Shown: positions 49,943 through 60,503 of the stretch, one piece after another
Numbering within the stretch: the first letter of the stretch is position 1
How the letters are laid out: every line of letters starts with the position of its first letter
Assembly: GCA_035235625.1 (NCBI GenBank)
Contig: CP141145.1
Coordinates: 33,646,668-33,710,667, forward strand
Reading direction: 5' to 3'
DNA length: 64,000 nucleotides
Source: Saururus chinensis
Lineage: Eukaryota; Streptophyta; Magnoliopsida; Piperales; Saururaceae
Position numbers and translations under genes: made by a program
The notes under the pieces: generated by a model
What the model was told of the DNA's origin: nothing
The model's database searches: none
The model's input: the letters and a program-made list of their open reading frames with translations, nothing else

Positions 49943-52900
49943 ATGCAGGTTTTGTCACGCTTCAACTTTTCTTTTATTTGACATCTTAGTGCTTGCTTGG
50001 TGTTTTCTTTTTCATGATTTGAAGTTGTTTGACTTGGTGGTCATTGTTCTGATGAACGAATATATGGTATTGTGTACTTGTTCAGTTTGTCAATGAAAAA
50101 TTTGTTAACAGTAACGTTGTTGCTTATAATTTTCATTTTTTTAAATGTGTTTCCTTCTGGTCTTTCCTTGTGTTTGTCGTTTTAATAGTGTTTGGTATAT
50201 ACTTTCTATTTTATGTTATAGTTGGCTACATGTCGACCACATTTTGGGTGGTTAGAAAGGTGCCCGATGACAGCACCAAATGTGTTGGTTTCAAGCTTTA
50301 GGCACCCCTGTGCATTCTTTTCTTTTGCCATTTACAACATAATGTCAACTGTTACATCAGAATCACACTCATTATCCTTAAATAGTGATGCATTGCTTCT
50401 TTGTGTTATTGGTTTTAACTGTGAAATTCACCTAACTAACACAGAACCGTTGTTTGATTGCTAATTTGTATGGATCACTGTTTAAAACCCGGCCCTGCCC
50501 CCTACGGTTTACGCAGATTGCAATAGAGAAAATAGATGAAAAGAAGAAGGAAAGACTTTGCTAATGGTTGTCTTCAGGTGGGATGAAGGAAGGGATAGAG
50601 GGAAGAGACGATAGAGAGGGAGAGGATTAAGACTAACGTTTCTCATTGAACTGAAAAGAGGGCAGTCACCCTTACATATACTCGACCCACTCATGGGCCT
50701 GGGTTTAGTAAGGAAAGAAGAGGGCAGTCACCCTTACATACACTCGACCCACTCATGGGCCTGGGTTTAGTAAGGAAACTACTGCTGATTGAAAGCATAA
50801 ATCAAAGTCTAAGCTTATTAATGGAAATTGGAAACTGCCCTGAAAGATGAAAATTGCCTAACATAAAAATCACCCTGAAACATGAAAATTGCCTAACGTA
50901 AAAACTGCCTAATAAAGATCCATAAATGATCCACCATGCTCTGCTACCACCTTGTCTTCAAGGCGCAAAATCCAGAAAGTGAGCTTAGAAATTCTCCTCG
51001 GAAAGCCACAAAGCATCCTCCAAAGAACGGCCATGTCAAGCAACTAAAATCCCTGCGACAAAGACGGCCAAAGCGATGAAGGCAACGAGTCAATGATGGT
51101 GGAAGGAAGCTATGGCTGATCAGCCGGTACCAAAAGTGATGGAGGGGGGCTCTAAGAGACATGAGTAGGGTAGCCTACAAAGCAGCATAAGCGCGAGACA
51201 TGGAAAACCGGATGAACTTTAGAATCGGCCAGAAGTTAGAGGCGATAAGCAACGGAACCCACTAGCTCAAGAATGGAATAAGGGCCGTGGAAGCAATGAG
51301 CTAACCTAGAACTCATAGGCTTAGGCTGATATAATGAAGATTGCCGATCAAGATGTTGTCATTCATAACTTGCTTTATATGGTTTCGAGCGACGAAGAGA
51401 TTATGTTTGAGTTGACGCAAAAGAGCATCCTAGTCCCGAATATAGTCAACCTCCCCAACAGCGACACGGTGAGGAACGTAAGCCATAATCATGGGTGGAT
51501 TGTAGTCATAAACCACCCAAAAGGGAGTTAAACCAGGGTGGCGGTATGAAAAGCTGTATTATATGATTATTCAGTCCATGGAAGAAATTGTAGCCACTTG
51601 CGTGGATTGTTGCTGACAAAACATCGAAGGTATTGCTTGAGGCACTGATTAACCACTGCAGTTTGTCTATCTATCTGGAGTGATATGCGGTAATCGTTTG
51701 CAAGGAAGAGCCCTGGAGTGAAGAATTCCTCTAGAAATGAAAGACGAAAATGCAATTGCAATTAGCTACAATGGTGTGTGGCATACCATGAAGCCTAGCC
51801 ACATCCCGAATATAAAGTGCAACAACGTCCTTTGCAATGAATGGACGCGCCAGTGGACTGAAATAAGCATACTTAGGCAAGCAGTCTACGACGATAAGAA
51901 TAACCTTGAACAGGTAGGACTTTGATGAAGTCCATAGAGACGTCTTCCCAAATGCGATCAAGAATGGGAAGGGCCTAAAGTAGACCCTCGGAGATGTGGT
52001 AGAAGCTTTAGTGCAATGGCAAACTTGGTAGGCGATGGCAAAATCGTGCACATCGCAACGGATGCCTTGCCACATAAAACTTTGACTCATGTGCTTGTGT
52101 AGAAGGAGCCCTCATATCTGGCAAAAGGAGAATTGTGAAAATGAGAAAGAATGGTAGAACAGAGCTGAGTGTAAGCTGGAACCCAAAGACGATCCTTCCA
52201 ATATAGCAACCCCCCCTGCAAAACAAAAGAGGGTAAGCATTAAGGATCTTGTTGCAAGTGGGCCAATAAATCTTGGGCCTATGGGTCCTAGGAATATGCT
52301 TGACAGAAGAGGTCCATGAAGGGAAAGACAAGACCAGACAATGGCATAGCCTGGCCTGTAGAAAATTGGCGGGAAAGGGCATCAACAACAATATTCTCAT
52401 AACTTTTCTTGTAAACCAACTTATAATCATAGCCCAAAAGTTTAGAAATCCAATATTGTTGGGTAGGAGTAGAGATATGTTGTCCCAAAAGATATTTCAA
52501 AGGCTAATGATAAGTGCAAATAATAAAGTGGTAACCTAATAGGTAAGGTCACTATTTAGTTACTGCATGGACAATAGCGAGCATCTCTCTCATAGGCAAA
52601 AAGGGAGAGAACAACTAAAGATGACTTTGCTAAAGAATGCAATTGGTCGGCTAGCTTGTAACGAGACGGCCCCCAATCCCGTCTCCGAGGCATTTGTCTC
52701 CACAATGAACGGCTGAGAAAAATCAAGCAAGGCAAGCACAGGAGCTATAGACATGGCCATCTACAAGGTGTCAAAGGCGACTTAAACATCGGTGGACCAT
52801 TAGAAGCAACCCTTTTTGAGCAAGGCAGTAAGAGGATTGGGTATAGTTTTGTAGTTAGCAATGAAGTGGCGATAATACCCGGTTAAGCCCAGAGCACTTC

Positions 52901-55900
52901 GCAAGGCCTTTGGGGAAGACAGAACGGGCCACTCCAACATAGTTGTGACCTTGACTGGATTAGTTGACATGCTATCAACTGTAATGATATGCCTCAAGTA
53001 AGCAACCTGAGTACTTCAAAAACACACTTGGAGCGTTTGAGGAATAGAGAATGCTGCTCCAAGAGGGCGAAAACACAGCAAAGATGTGATAGATGAGATT
53101 CCCAAGAAGGACTGCATACCAATATGTCATGAAAAATACTAAAACAAAGTGGCGCAAATATGTACAGAAGACCTCATTCATAAGACTTTGAAAGGTGGAG
53201 GGAGTATTAGTAAGTCCGAAAGGCATTATCAAAAACTCAAAATGCCTGTCTTGTGTGCGGAATGCTTTTTTATGAATATGATTTGATGGAGTGCAAATCC
53301 AGCTTAGAAAAATAATGAGAGCCTCCCAATTCATCTAGAAGTTCTTCAATAATCGGAATTGGACATTTATCCTTGAGGGTGATAGCATTTAATACCCGGT
53401 TATCCACTCAAAATCATCACGACCCATCCTCCTTGTGAACCAAAAGAATTGGGGAGGAGTATGAACTCATACTGGCATGATAATGTTGACATCTAACATC
53501 TCATAAACTAATTTTTCAATTTTAGTCTTTTGGATTTGAGGATACTTGTTGGGCCGAACATTGGCAGGAGAGGTGGCAGCTAATACAAGTATACGGTGGT
53601 CATGGGAGCAAAGGGGTGGTAGACTGGTTGACTCTATAACAAGAGACGAATAAGCCTCTAACAAATAAGGTCCAACCATTGTATAAGCAAGAAACTGGAG
53701 TAGGAGCCCCCGGTGAGTGCAGTGGAAAAGTGAGGCAAGCTCTTGAGCTGAATGCAGTGTGCCAGGCACCGATCCGTGAAGATAAACACGTAGCCCTGCC
53801 AATTCGAAATCCATAACCCTGCCAATTCGAAATCCATAACCATTTAGTAGAAGTTCCCTAAAAAGGCATAGTCCGAGGGGTATAGGTGCCTAAAAAAGTA
53901 TGCAAGGAAATCTATGGGAGAACATCAACATTGAAAGGGGAATCGAACGGTGCCCTATCAGTAGCATCATCCCATGACTCCTCCAAAATAAGGGCGGTGG
54001 GAGGGGTCTTGCAAAGGTGGCCCAGCTTATCATAGTTTAATCATAATCCTATAGAGCGTCACTCCATCTATAATTGAGATAAATGGTGGAAGGGTAACAA
54101 AGTGATGGGAATGGAGACCAACCCCCCAAATTGCGGGGATGTAGAGGCATGAGAGGTCAGGTGGTCCACCTTTACCGAATAAGCTTTTCCTTCTTAATGC
54201 ATGCGTGCCAAATAATATCTTGCATTGTAGGACAGTGGAAATGACAGATCTCGTCCCCAATTTTGGGTTTGAGACACCAGACGAAGGTTCCAAGCAAGGC
54301 TTTCTGTGTCCAATGTGGAAGACGGGTAGCCACCCGCATGAACTTGATTTGATATGCTTAAATTGTAGTGGTTCGGGACAAACCCCAACGATAGCTCATT
54401 AAGATATGCATAGTTATTTGGTCCAAATTGGGCATGTAGCTTTTTTGTAAATTTAAGCCACATAAGATGACCTCTACTTGTTCAAAATATTGGAACTAGA
54501 TCAAGGCATCACTATCGAGATGGAATGCGGCAACCCAAAGTTTCTCCACGTCAGCAGTGGTCCCTTGATAATAACTTTTTTCCGCACGGTAAACCCAATT
54601 AATGGGATTGTCTTCGTCAATACACTTGAGGAATTGCATCCTGGCTAAGTGTGGCTGAGCGGCGTGCATAGGCTGGGTAAAATCCCCACGCGAGTCCAGC
54701 TGGTCAAAGTCCACGAAATCGGCCTCCTCGTACCCAAATTCTAGATCTCGGTTCCCAGCGCAATTTATGCTGCAAAACATGGGACAGAACCTATGTTGTC
54801 GGGTTCTGAAGAGGACATGACAGTGGGACTGGGCCAGTGGAAGTGGTGTGGAGCACTCGCGCTGGTCTGCAGGTGGCTGATGGGAAGATCAGTGCAGGTG
54901 GCTGATGGTTGCCCTGCGTGGGCGGCGGCTGATTGCCATGCATGGTGGCATGTGGGTGGCTTTGCGACCAGCGGTGAAGGGGCGGGATGCAGTGGCAGGG
55001 GTAAAAGCCCGAGGCTTGCGCTGGCCTCATCCCACTCTTGGTTGGCCGTGGAGGAAATGCCGGCGTGACTGTCTAGGAGACGAATGAACGGCGCCTGCTG
55101 CTCGTTACGCATCGCCCGTTGCTCCGTGCATAAGGACCAGAAAATGTGGAGAACCTCAGTGAAGATGTTCAGCATGGCAAATGAATCAACAGTGGCAGAT
55201 GTCAGAACTATGGCAGAAATTAGAACAATGGCGGCTGAAGCTGATGGGAGGGTGCCAGCGGCTATAGAGCCTAATGCCACAGTGCTCTGTTGCGAGCCCG
55301 ATACACCCAGGAGGGTGGCTGACGCATGGCTCTGGGTGTTTACTGCCCTGGAGTCTGCCGGCCGGTGGATACTAGCTAGTGGGCTCCCCGTCCGGCCCAC
55401 CGGAGCCTGATTGTCCAGTGAAGTCGTTGGTGGGATGTGCCCTTGGTTCAGTTTAGCCATACTTTTGGTCTGTACCATGAGAGCAGTTCCATGGGGAGGA
55501 AGGCAGAGGTTTGATACCATTGTTGTAAACCTTACACATATTGCAATAGAGAAAATAGATGAAAAGAGGAAGGAAAGCCTATGCTAATGGAAAGGACAGA
55601 GGGAAGGGACGACAGCGAGGAAGGAAGAAGATTAAGACTAATGTTTCTCATTGAGCTGAAACGAAGGGCAGTCACCTTTACATATATTGGACCCACTCAT
55701 GGGCCTGGGTTTATTAAGGAAACTATTGCTAATTGAAAGCATAAATCAAAGCCTAAGCTTATAAATGGAAACTTCCTCAATGACAGCATAAATCAAGACC
55801 TAAGCTTATAAATAGAAACTACCTAATGAGACATGAAAATTGCCTAACTTAAAAACTGCCTAATAAAGATCCATAACACCGGCCAGTCGAATCCGGTCTG

Positions 55901-57275
55901 ACCAGACCCTGTTAATTTTCTGGGTCAGGCCATTTAGTTATAAAATCTGGTTGTCCGGTTCGACCCGGAAATTGTGACCTGGCCACCATTCCAGGTTGGT
56001 GGCTGGGCCATTTTTCGAAACACTTGTGTTAATTTGTACATGTTTTTTTCATTGTTCTTTTTTAAATTTAGCGGTGATAGATATTAACTTTTTCATTCCA
56101 TCTAATTATTTTTTATTTTGGTGCAGGCAAGTGATAGGTTCAACATCAATTCACAGCTTGAGCATCTTCAAGCAAAATATGTTGGAACTGGGCATGCTGA
56201 CTTGAACAGATTGTTAAGTGTTTGAGCTCATTACTTCTTATTTCTCGCCTACTTTGTTGTCAGCAGAAAGGACTGTCCTCAGACTTATGAAATATTATTT
56301 AAATTTGTAGTGAATGGGCAGTGAACATTCAGAGAGATAGCTATGCATCTTATATTGGTCACTATCCCATCCTGGCCTATTTTGCTATAGCCGAAAATGA
56401 GTCGATTGGGAGAGAGCGTTACAATTTTATGCAGGTAGTTTTCCGTATGTTTTACATTTTATTATTGAGTTGCTTGCTTGCAAGGCTGGGTGTACTGGCG
56501 AATTTTGAAAACATCTATTAATCAACCAAACCTACAGCATGTGGATTAGATCTATGCTATGAGTAAATTTGTATTGAAACCTGCTAACTATAAGCTAATG
56601 AGTGGTTCATAACTTTTTAACATTTGCATGCATATATTTTCTTAACGCCTATCACAGTTTTCAACTTAAGTAGTTAGACCCTTAAAAGTATGGAAGCTGA
56701 TATTTTTATTCCACTTTTTCTACACCAAAAGCCTACTTTGGCCTCTGATTGGATAGAGAGGTGAGACACATCTGACAACACGGAGGTTCACTTTTTAGTT
56801 TTTCCTATCAAATTAGAGGTGTTGTAGGCTTTTGGTGCAGAGAAAATGGAGTAGGAATATCATTTTCCTAAAAGTATTACACTATTATTGATGTGATATT
56901 TTGTAGTAGCTTTATGGACATTCCATGTCCTTTATTTATCTTGTTTTGTTTATCATGTTTTGTTCAACTATTTTCGGGCAATAAATGAGTTTTGGCACCC
57001 ACATACAAGATACTCTGCCACCTTGCAATTTCATCCAATTGAACTGCATGTACTGTGGCTCTTTTTTAAATAGTTGATGTTGCTCAATGATATATTTCAT
57101 AAAGTTTTTGTAAGTTTACATCGTGATAATTAACTGCTTTCTGAAAGTTGTTGATCCATGCCTCTTTGTGCGGATTACTTTCTTCAACTAGTGAGCTTCT
57201 GACATTGCATGATTCTTTGCCTTTTAGAAAATGCTGCTTCCTTGTGGCCTCCCCCCAGAAAGGGAAGAAGACTGA
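49943..57275 (+). CDS. SF3B5: Splicing factor 3B subunit 5 (SF3b10), four coding exons
   Basis: Small subunit of the SF3b complex of the U2 snRNP, which works in branch-site recognition in the nucleus. Exons are 49943-49948, 56127-56212, 56311-56434 and 57228-57275; all introns are GT-AG and phases join, giving 87 residues, the size of plant SF3B5. Exon 1 encodes just Met-Gln. Exon 2 gives [20 protein letters not shown], exon 3 the [19 protein letters not shown] and [17 protein letters not shown] parts, and exon 4 [15 protein letters not shown]. The protein is highly conserved and appears intact. Intron 1 is 6.2 kb and holds a chromovirus inserted in a CCGG-rich element; intron 3 holds a Mutator-type MITE. 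The Met-Gln exon is chosen because CAG joins in frame and the family starts MQASDRFNI. Confidence 0.93.
50496..50927 (-). repeat. Chromovirus 3' LTR with internal 62-bp duplication
   Basis: Homologous to 55521-55878, but the segment from GAGGGCAGTCACCCTTACAT is present twice, at 50658 and 50720, almost without change. The other LTR has it once. The duplication therefore arose after insertion. Confidence 0.85.
50930..55520 (-). pseudogene. Chromovirus gag-pol remnant
   Basis: Minus-strand frames, in order from 55520: a gag-like part, then the RT segment [20 protein letters not shown] (about 53210-53275), LTGYYRHFI at the RT/RNase H border (about 52855-52885) and [20 protein letters not shown] plus DALSRQ (about 52370-52450). 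Then come integrase [20 protein letters not shown] (near 52020-52080) and a tail with [17 protein letters not shown] and ALEDKV blocks (50940-51030) resembling a chromodomain. The RT catalytic motif is damaged: after a frameshift near 53130 it reads FHDILV where FDDILV is expected. Several stops break other frames. Confidence 0.85.
53793..53840. repeat. 24-bp direct duplication in the chromovirus body
   Basis: CCCTGCCAATTCGAAATCCA followed by TAA occurs twice in direct succession. It adds a repeat to an already broken gag-pol region. Confidence 0.9.
55521..55878 (-). repeat. Chromovirus 5' LTR
   Basis: TGTTGTAAACCTTACACATA at the left and GATCCATAACA at the right give TG...CA. About 358 bp. 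Compared with the 3' LTR it lacks the 62-bp duplication but has a small one of its own around AAATCAAAGCCTAAGCTTAT. Confidence 0.85.
56692..56868. mobile_element. Mutator-type MITE in SF3B5 intron 3
   Basis: 177 bp with an exact 9-bp flanking duplication TAAAAGTAT (56683-56691 and 56869-56877). The terminal inverted repeats are about 57 bp. The left begins GGAAGCTGATATTTTTATTC and the inverted right end GGAAAATGATATTCCTACTC; both continue into an identical CACCAAAAGCCTAC. A 9-bp target duplication with long inverted ends is typical of Mutator-like elements. No ORF. Confidence 0.88.
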
Positions 57276-59338
57276 GATATCTGAGCAAATTTTAAGAATT
57301 GGGGTTCAAATTTTAATCTGTTGGTGCTGTTAGTTATTCAGTAGTTCTCATACCACTGCTGGAACATTTAAAGATGTTTAATGTACTGTAATTCCTGTGT
57401 AGATGGCAGGATAATTTTTTTACTGGTTTTATCTAGTTAAAATATTTCTCAAGGTCTGTTGATGCATACCTGATCCTTGTGACTCTATTTGTGTGTGGGT
57501 TTTAAAAGTCGTATAAAAAGAGTGTTAAAATTGGTTGAGAATATCCCACAGAGCTTTGTTGTACCTTTTTAGGCGATTTATTGAGAACCTGCTAGCAAAA
57601 TCCGCATTAGTGGAATAGACTATAGCTGCAGAAGGCATTATTAAGAAACCACATCGATACCTATATGTTTTTTATTTCTTTCTGTATTGCCAAGTGATTT
57701 GAATCAATTCGGCCCCGATAAATGTTCATTCCTTCGGGGAAATGCAATTTTTTATTTGACTCCGGTGAGAAGTCAATTAGCAGATAGATAATGGATCAAG
57801 TCGAGCAACCGAAAGTCCTGTTGACGATGAGAACAAGAATCGATCTCTGTGAAGAAAAAGGTTTAGGAAAGCACTGAACATGAAGTCTCGTTTAGCAGTA
57901 CGTTTGTTGAGATTCGTGGGCTCTGTCCTGCGAACACCCTGTATGCGATCTCAACTTGTCTTCATCTGAATCCAATCCATGACACACCATAGGAGGTGTT
58001 TCATAAACCAAATTATCGCTCAAGCCAAAAACATATCATACTTGAAGAGAGTTGGCATCAAAATTGACTACGGTAATTTCTCTGCCAGACAGGGTATGAT
58101 CATCTGGGTCCAATCCAGCAAGGTTGGTGTGGGCTTCACAGCACGGCGGGGGAAGATCTTAAAATGAGTCCACCTGCAACGAGCCCCCTATTAAAAACTG
58201 GCTACGGTTGTCTTTTGCGGTTAACCCCACTCGCCCACCTGCAATAGAAGGTTCATTTGGAAATCAGTTCCACAGTTTGGAGCGCATGTAAATAGGGTTT
58301 TCCAGGGGAACTCTCTTGTGGTTGTGGGCGCCGCGGATGCCTTATACAAGTGGACCATCTGGACCATGAAACATCAAAAGAGGCAAGAGAACCATAAAAA
58401 CTATTGAACCAAATTGAGTTGATTCTGATATTGGTCCCACGTCCATGCGACCCGGTGGGGTGCAGCACAATAAAGAGTTTGCACACAAGGCTCCATATAT
58501 AAGCTGCAAGCTTCGGGCATGAAATCGTGTTACATGAGTATTGCTATGCTTCTGCTTTGTTTGGTAGGTGTTCTTTGTCCGTCCTTTTTATTCTCAAACC
58601 ACCTTTTTCTTTGGAAGTATCTCCGGATTGACACTGGGTAGAGAATTGAATTGCTTGATTTGGTTCCATTCTTAGGCCAACTTGTCATTTTGTCGTGCCT
58701 AAATTGAATAGTGACGACTAGTACTGGACTACTGGTCCCCATGTCCCAGGATCAGAACTGGGTCTGTGTGAATCTTCATTTTAGAGACTAAATGGTCCAG
58801 GTCGAAGTTTCCAACTCCATAGGACCAGCACTCATCACAAGTATATTCTTCGTTGTACACAACAACCAACCTTCGATTATGATTCCAAAGTGACAGCAGC
58901 TACACATCCATATTTGTATATATAGTAATACAAGAATGCGTCTGGTAAATGTAGTTATCCAACGCCAATATTCTTCATCTTTTTTTTTTCCTTAGAATCC
59001 CCACTTTTTATTTTTTACTTTTTGGCACAAACCCACTTGAGTGAACCATGATTCATGCAAATGAAGATGACTGCTCACTTCACGCTAGCCAAGCTTTGGC
59101 CGTGGAACACAAGCAAGATGCACATCATAGCTTGATTTATTCTACTAGATAAAGGATGCGTTAACATCTCTATCTAGTCTTTTTCTTTAACTACAATGTA
59201 TCATCACAAGGATATGGACCCGCTGGCTACTGCTCACGTGTAAAACGGCAACTCTGTAGGTATACGATGAACAAGTGAGCCCACCCCTGTCAATATTTCT
59301 CCAGTCTGATCTATCTATATATGAACTTTTGAAAGATA
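57276..59338. other. 3' flank of SF3B5 and intergenic DNA, no gene recognised
   Basis: The immediate 3' flank shows no perfect AATAAA. At 57980-58500 a mixed-composition stretch has a TATATAAG box at 58495-58502 and short frames without similarity to anything I know. Nothing here supports a gene call. Confidence 0.4.
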
Positions 59339-59421
59339 GCCTCCGTCCTATGAGCTCTATTTAGTTTATGTTAGTTTATTTTGAAAACCTAAATGAAATT
59401 ACTAATGTGGGATAGAGGGAG
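59339..59421. mobile_element. Very short Stowaway-type MITE
   Basis: 83 bp between TA dinucleotides (59337-59338, 59422-59423). The left end GCCTCCGTCCTATGAGCTCT is one base off CTCCGTCC-type ends; the right end is GTGGGATAGAGGGAG. Probably an internally deleted copy. Confidence 0.75.
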
Positions 59422-59423
59422 TA

Positions 59424-60104
59424 GTTAGTTCCAGTACTCAAGTCAATCATACCATTGCTTTGGTAATCAAGGGTCCTAAAATGGCCATTTAACCCACCTG
59501 GTCCTATTAGAACCCTCATATGTATGTTTGAGTACAGGAGGAGAATATGTAATTAAGTACAATTTTTTTTGCCATTAGGAAATATACAATAAATAAAATA
59601 AAAATAATTTTGGCACCATCTGCTGGAGTCTCGTCTCAATTATCATCGTCTTCCCAACCACCAAAAAAATGGTCTTCCAAGTTTCAACCACCGACTAATT
59701 AGAAAGAAGCATGCAACCACCCACTAAAATACAGGAAATCAAGATCCCCTGCAGGTGGAACTACTTTATGTGGGGTATTAAAATTGAAACAATACAAGCA
59801 TATTTGAGAAAACAATAATTAGCCAAAAGAAAGGTCCAAGTTAGGCCCACAGTTCCATTCCTTGATCGAATATGCTTTGCTTTTCTGCGTGAGCAAAAAA
59901 TTACATGCCGCCAACAGTCAATCAATCTCCTTCCATTGAAACGATGGACTTATGTCCACATCTAGATACATGAATGATTTTTTAAAATTTTCCACGCTTT
60001 TGAAGCTTTTGGGTCCCAGATGCAATTGAATTTAGCCAAGAATTTTATTTTTCTATGTGGCAACAGTTGATTATCAAGGATTTATAGTACGGCCTTTGGA
60101 ATTC
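59424..60104. other. Intergenic, nothing recognised
   Basis: AT-rich DNA with no frame of note, no paired inverted repeats that I can see and no similarity to other parts of the window. Confidence 0.4.
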
Positions 60105-60503
60105 CAGTGTTTTAAAAACCGGCCCGGAGGCTGACCCGGATTGATCACCGGGCTGAGTTGACTCGGTTCAACCGGGGGTTAACCCGGGTTAACCTGTTTT
60201 GTTATATATTAAATTATATATAATATTAGGTAAAAATATGTAATAAAGCGAGTAATATAATAATAATTTTTAACTTTTAATTGGTGCTTTATATTATAAA
60301 TACTTAAATAAAATAATTATAGATATATAAATAACAAAATTAACGTAGCCCAGTGGGTAAGGCATTGAAAATAATCAAGATTTCGTAAGTTAAAATCCCG
60401 CGTGAAAAAAATTTACTATTTCAACCTGGAAGAAATATTAAACCGGCCCAAAAAATTATCCGAGTCCCGTTGAACCCGGGCCAGGCCGGGTTTTAAAACA
60501 CTG
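60105..60503. mobile_element. CCGG-rich inverted-repeat element, copy 4, complete
   Basis: 399 bp. The left end CAGTGTTTTAAAAACCGGCC and inverted right end CAGTGTTTTAAAACCCGGCC agree at nearly every position. GC-rich ends flank an AT-rich core (60200-60420) that contains a tRNA-like stretch. It is the only copy in the window with both ends plainly visible. I see no target duplication and the superfamily is unknown to me. Confidence 0.78.
60346..60400 (+). other. tRNA-like A-box/B-box segment
   Basis: TAGCCCAGTGGGTAAGG at 60346-60362 fits the A-box consensus TRGCNNAGTGG, and AGTTAAAATCCCG at 60388-60400 approximates the B box GGTTCAAATCC with one or two changes. The spacing is that of a tRNA gene. 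A cloverleaf cannot be drawn well, so this is a tRNA-derived (SINE-like) remnant or chance; it is not a functional tRNA. Confidence 0.4.

Larger units (their letters stand above)
50496..55878 (-). mobile_element. Ty3/gypsy chromovirus-like retrotransposon, inactive
   Basis: About 5.4 kb on the minus strand within SF3B5 intron 1, opposite to the gene. The LTRs at 50496-50927 and 55521-55878 share GCAATAGAGAAAATAGATGA, CCACTCATGGGCCTGGGTTT and CTAATAAAGATCCATAA. Next to the right LTR, the minus strand has TGGTATCAAACCTCTGCC, an initiator-tRNA(Met)-type primer-binding site. Domain order gag, RT, RNase H, integrase, then a chromodomain-like tail places it in Ty3/gypsy. Flanking CCGGCC on both sides is a probable target duplication. 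Confidence 0.85.
50477..56030. mobile_element. CCGG-rich inverted-repeat element, copy 3, split by a chromovirus
   Basis: The left end CACTGTTTAAAACCCGGCCC (50477-50495) and the right part 55879-56030 belong to the same family as 60105-60503. The right part shows CCGGTCTGACCAG and GGGTCAGGCC, and its inverted end CAAGTGTTTCGAAAAATGGC resembles the other termini. The gypsy element lies exactly between the CCGGCC duplicates at 50489-50494 and 55879-55884. Confidence 0.6.

Noticed and set aside
54765..55520. 251-residue minus-strand frame as an independent gene
   Set aside because: It begins directly at the chromovirus primer-binding site and lies in the gag position. It belongs to the retrotransposon.
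58495..58641. TATATAAG followed by a 40-residue frame with a hydrophobic signal-like start (ATG 58519)
   Set aside because: The ATG lies only about 20 bp from the TATA box, so it would precede the expected transcription start. No similarity or processing motif supports a secreted peptide.
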